Shown: positions 61,379-64,000 of the stretch, piece by piece
Position numbering within the stretch: the first letter of the stretch is position 1
Layout: each line of letters begins with the position of its first letter
Assembly: GCA_947503525.1 (NCBI GenBank)
Contig: CANNEA010000009.1
Coordinates: 62,001 to 126,000, forward strand
Direction of reading: 5' to 3'
DNA from: an uncultured Carboxylicivirga sp.
GTDB lineage: Bacteria; Bacteroidota; Bacteroidia; Bacteroidales; Marinilabiliaceae
DNA: 64,000 nt
Made by a program: the position numbers and the translations under genes
Notes under the pieces: generated by a model
Database searches by the model: none
What the model was told of the DNA's origin: nothing
The model's input: only the letters and a program-made list of their open reading frames with translations

Positions 61379-62926
61379 TTAATTATAACCCGGGTTTTGA
61401 TCTTCAACAGATATACCTGGATTCAAGTCTATTTCACGTTTTGGAATAGGATAAACTTCGTTTTTCCCTGCTTTAAAACCTCGAGAACTTAGTTCCGTAG
61501 CTGCATCACCCCATCGTACTAAATCCCAGAAGCGGTGACCTTCAAATGCTAATTCTAAAGAACGTTCCTTTTTGATAATATCAAAAAGAGCATCACCTGT
61601 CAAACTTTCCCAGGCACTATGATCAGTAAAACCTGCACGACGACGCACTTCTCTAATTAATGGAACAGCCTGAGCATCTTTCCCATCTCTGTTATACGCT
61701 TCAGCAGCCATTAATAATACATCAGCTAATCGAATAATTTTAAATGGTGTATTCCAGTTTACTTCATTTACAGGACCAGCTGTTTCTGAAGGAATAGTCG
61801 AATACTTCAAACGGATATACTTTTCGTAGGCATCCCAGTTATTGTTACCCGATTGGTCAACATTACCACCGGCAGCAACAAAATCAGCTTCTGAGATTGT
61901 AGAAGCAGTATATCTTTCTATTCCGGCTTCCGTTCTGATTAGATCACCAAACTTCTCCGTTGGAACATTAAAACCCCAACCATTTACATATCCGATAACG
62001 TCAAGATTGTTAAAAGAACCATCACCACGAGGCCCCATTAACTGCACTACAAAATTAGATTCTGCAGTACCATCCCATGGTCCACCCCAGTCATGTGAAT
62101 TTTGGCTGGAATATAATACTTCAAAAATAGATTCAGAACCAGCTCTTTCAGCTTTCATCCATATTGTTCCAAAATCTTCAACTAAACTATATTGATCATC
62201 TATTACCTCTTGAAGAGCAGCATGAGCTTCAGCATATTCTCCTTTGTACAAATGCATTTTACCTAACAAAGCCCAAGCAGCTCCTTTTGAAATCCGGAAT
62301 TGAAATCCAGCTCCTAAATCTTCCTTAAGCGGCAATTGACTAATCGCTTCTGTCAAATCTTTTTTAATTTGATTATAAATAGTAGTCTTATCCGTACGTG
62401 GCCAATCAACCGAAAGAGATGACGGATTAGCTGTATAGAATGGAACCTCACCCCACATAGTAACCAACTCAAAATAAGCATAGGCTCTAAAGAATTTGGC
62501 TTCACCTGAAACCTGATCACTATTTGCCAAATCAGGAGATATTACAGCCAATATCGCATTTGAAGAGTTTACAATCCTATAAAACGAATGCCACACATCC
62601 ATTAATGCAGGATTGTCATATTCATATGTAAAATCATTTAACTGTTGTAATTTAGGTTGATCGGTTGATGAACCTCCACCAGTATTTACATCATCACCTG
62701 GCAATACTTTAGCAAAAAAGATACTTGACCAATCTCCATAGTTATTATAACCTACCTGAAGAAAATCATATACTCCAATAATGGCAGATTCAGCCTCTTC
62801 TTCTGTTGTTAAATAGTCATCACTTGAAAATTTACCAACAGGATCTTTGTCTAATACCGAATCAGAACATGCAGCACCAATCAGTATTAGAAACAACACA
62901 TATATGTTATATTTTAAATTTTTCAT
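61379..62926 (-). CDS. SusD/RagB family nutrient-binding outer-membrane lipoprotein
   Basis: 515 aa. The lipobox in LIGAAC gives a lipidated Cys near residue 20. The SusD/RagB fold is shown by the N-terminal DYLTTEEEAESAIIGVYDFL, TPR-like helices, the GKMHLYKGEYAEAHAALQEV pair and the C-terminal ELAFEGHRFWDLVRWGDA block. It caps the SusC transporter and binds oligosaccharides on the cell surface. It lies 17 nt downstream of susC, forming the core pair of a polysaccharide utilisation locus. The ligand cannot be predicted from sequence alone. Confidence 0.95.
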   Translation of the reverse strand: MKNLKYNIYVLFLILIGAACSDSVLDKDPVGKFSSDDYLTTEEEAESAIIGVYDFLQVGYNNYGDWSSIFFAKVLPGDDVNTGGGSSTDQPKLQQLNDFTYEYDNPALMDVWHSFYRIVNSSNAILAVISPDLANSDQVSGEAKFFRAYAYFELVTMWGEVPFYTANPSSLSVDWPRTDKTTIYNQIKKDLTEAISQLPLKEDLGAGFQFRISKGAAWALLGKMHLYKGEYAEAHAALQEVIDDQYSLVEDFGTIWMKAERAGSESIFEVLYSSQNSHDWGGPWDGTAESNFVVQLMGPRGDGSFNNLDVIGYVNGWGFNVPTEKFGDLIRTEAGIERYTASTISEADFVAAGGNVDQSGNNNWDAYEKYIRLKYSTIPSETAGPVNEVNWNTPFKIIRLADVLLMAAEAYNRDGKDAQAVPLIREVRRRAGFTDHSAWESLTGDALFDIIKKERSLELAFEGHRFWDLVRWGDAATELSSRGFKAGKNEVYPIPKREIDLNPGISVEDQNPGYN

Positions 62927-62943
62927 TGTTCTCTGATTTTGAA

Positions 62944-64000
62944 TTAGAAATTAACAGACAAACCAAACATAAATTTCTTGGTAGTTGGATACAAACCTTT
63001 GTCAATACCTTGGCGGTTATCTTCACCCGAACCGGCCTCTGGATCCATTCCCTTGTATTTTGTGAACGTAAAATAGTCATCCAATGAAACGAAAGCACGA
63101 ACACGACTTAATCCTATTGAAGACACAACATTCGTAGGAATAGTGTAACCTAATTGTAGTTGCTTAATTCTCATATAAGAGGCATCCTGAACGACTAAAT
63201 CACTTCGGTACAGATAATCACTTCCATTATCAGGCTTAGGCATTGAAGCATTCGTATTAGTTGGAGTCCAACGGTCTTCAAAGAAAAACTTAGGTTTGTT
63301 CGTCATTTTTCGATCGGTACGGAACCACGCCATAAACACATCGTTACCCGACATTCCCTGCATGAATAAACTGAAATCAAAATTCTTATATTCTAAGTTG
63401 ATCGTAGCACCATACAATAGATCTGGATGAGGATCACCAATATAAGTCTGGTCAGCTGCTGTAATTTCGCCATCACCACTTACATCAACAACATTTGGAG
63501 CACCGGTTTCCGGATCAATACCATTTGTTTTATATCCTTTAAAATACCAGATAGGCTGTCCTTGTTCAAACCAAGTCATATCATAACCACGAACATTAGC
63601 ACCTGGTTGTGGTGTATTATCAAGCACTTCCGTTACTTCATTTTTAAGTGTACTTAAATTAAGATTAACAGAATATTTTAAACCAAATGATGTTGTATTA
63701 CGCCATCCAGCTTCAAATTCAAATCCTGAATTTTCAACTGTACCAAGGTTTGAAGATGGGCTATTATAGTTACCATAACTTCCCGGTAGAGTTAGTGTCT
63801 TAATTAATCCTTCAGTACGTTTTTTATAATAGTCCATTGAGAAACTAAAACGGCTGCTAAAGGCACGCATATCTACACCAACGTTAGTTTGATCTGACTT
63901 TTCCCATAACAAATCAGGGTTAGTTGGACTATCTACTCTTGAACCTTGTCCCAATACCTCATCTTCGTTTGGATACATAATGCCTTCAGATGTCCAGAAT
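62944..64000 (-). CDS. SusC/RagA TonB-dependent outer-membrane transporter, C-terminal part (cut by window edge)
   Basis: The reading frame is open through the window edge (no start reached), leaving about 351 codons of the C-terminus. The barrel shows typical SusC strands (FSFSMDYYKKRTEGLIKTLT, NLEYKNFDFSLFMQGMSGND), and the protein ends in MFGLSVNF with the aromatic C-terminal residue. It transports oligosaccharides across the outer membrane using TonB energy, with the SusD lipoprotein as lid. The plug, signal peptide and TonB box are outside the window. Confidence 0.95.
   Translation of the reverse strand, partial: FWTSEGIMYPNEDEVLGQGSRVDSPTNPDLLWEKSDQTNVGVDMRAFSSRFSFSMDYYKKRTEGLIKTLTLPGSYGNYNSPSSNLGTVENSGFEFEAGWRNTTSFGLKYSVNLNLSTLKNEVTEVLDNTPQPGANVRGYDMTWFEQGQPIWYFKGYKTNGIDPETGAPNVVDVSGDGEITAADQTYIGDPHPDLLYGATINLEYKNFDFSLFMQGMSGNDVFMAWFRTDRKMTNKPKFFFEDRWTPTNTNASMPKPDNGSDYLYRSDLVVQDASYMRIKQLQLGYTIPTNVVSSIGLSRVRAFVSLDDYFTFTKYKGMDPEAGSGEDNRQGIDKGLYPTTKKFMFGLSVNF

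Overview
The window looks like chromosomal DNA from a member of the Bacteroidota, most likely a free-living, probably facultatively anaerobic, Marinilabiliales/Prolixibacter-like organism; the order-level guess is tentative. Reasons: low G+C; a SusC/SusD pair at the right edge; a RemB-like outer-membrane protein; Bacteroidota-specific families (DUF5522, DUF5777, DUF6249, START-like, the YNxYxSARVI family); TANNTTTG promoter elements instead of sigma70 -10 boxes; and many exported proteins with Bacteroidota-type lipoboxes. No insertion sequence, prophage, CRISPR array or rRNA was seen. One tRNA-Met (CAT) lies at 37423-37496.

Layout. 1-1894: tail of an ECF sigma factor, a membrane-anchored anti-sigma-like protein and an exported protein. 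1973-5429: four co-directional genes of unknown role (SAGCQ-motif protein, three-TM protein, patatin-like phospholipase, small unknown protein). 5492-9559 (minus): cytochrome b6-type protein, Rieske protein and an octaheme cytochrome c with TPRs, forming a quinol-oxidising module. 9781-25691: dipeptidyl peptidase IV, a decayed 21-bp/heptad-repeat locus beside a dispersed palindrome, lipoproteins, a second ECF/anti-sigma pair, a Gate-domain membrane protein, a NarL-type two-component system, MutS2 and an S9 hydrolase. 25705-37412: RemB-like barrel, AsmA-like protein with a DsbA-like thioredoxin and a Cys-rich lipoprotein, TlpA-like protein, PAP2 phosphatase, RES/Xre toxin-antitoxin, and a lipoprotein/radical-SAM pair ending at the tRNA. 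37762-50000: housekeeping genes (START-like protein, two LptF/G-type permeases in tandem, ribBA, anmK, DHOD-like, fmt, a glucosaminidase, cdd, an RluA-type synthase, panB). 50190-58974: DcaP-like porin, then a minus-strand redox cluster (hexaheme lipoprotein with a collagen-like stalk, monoheme lipoprotein, DUF5777 barrel, monoheme cytochrome c, heptaheme cytochrome, b-type cytochrome, ResB-like protein) facing an Fnr-like regulator, with a near-perfect FNR-type box between them. 59032-64000: GH3 beta-glucosidase, SusD and partial SusC for glycan use.

How the genes work together. Two haem-rich modules (at least 24 CxxCH motifs in the window) suggest a branched respiratory chain in which membrane quinol dehydrogenases feed periplasmic and surface multihaem cytochromes, the second probably under oxygen-responsive control. 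The right edge is a polysaccharide utilisation locus. The most promising uncharacterised units are the patatin cassette (1973-5429), the multihaem cluster (51354-57427), the lipoprotein/radical-SAM pair (34502-37412), and the 49-bp palindrome present at two distant sites.
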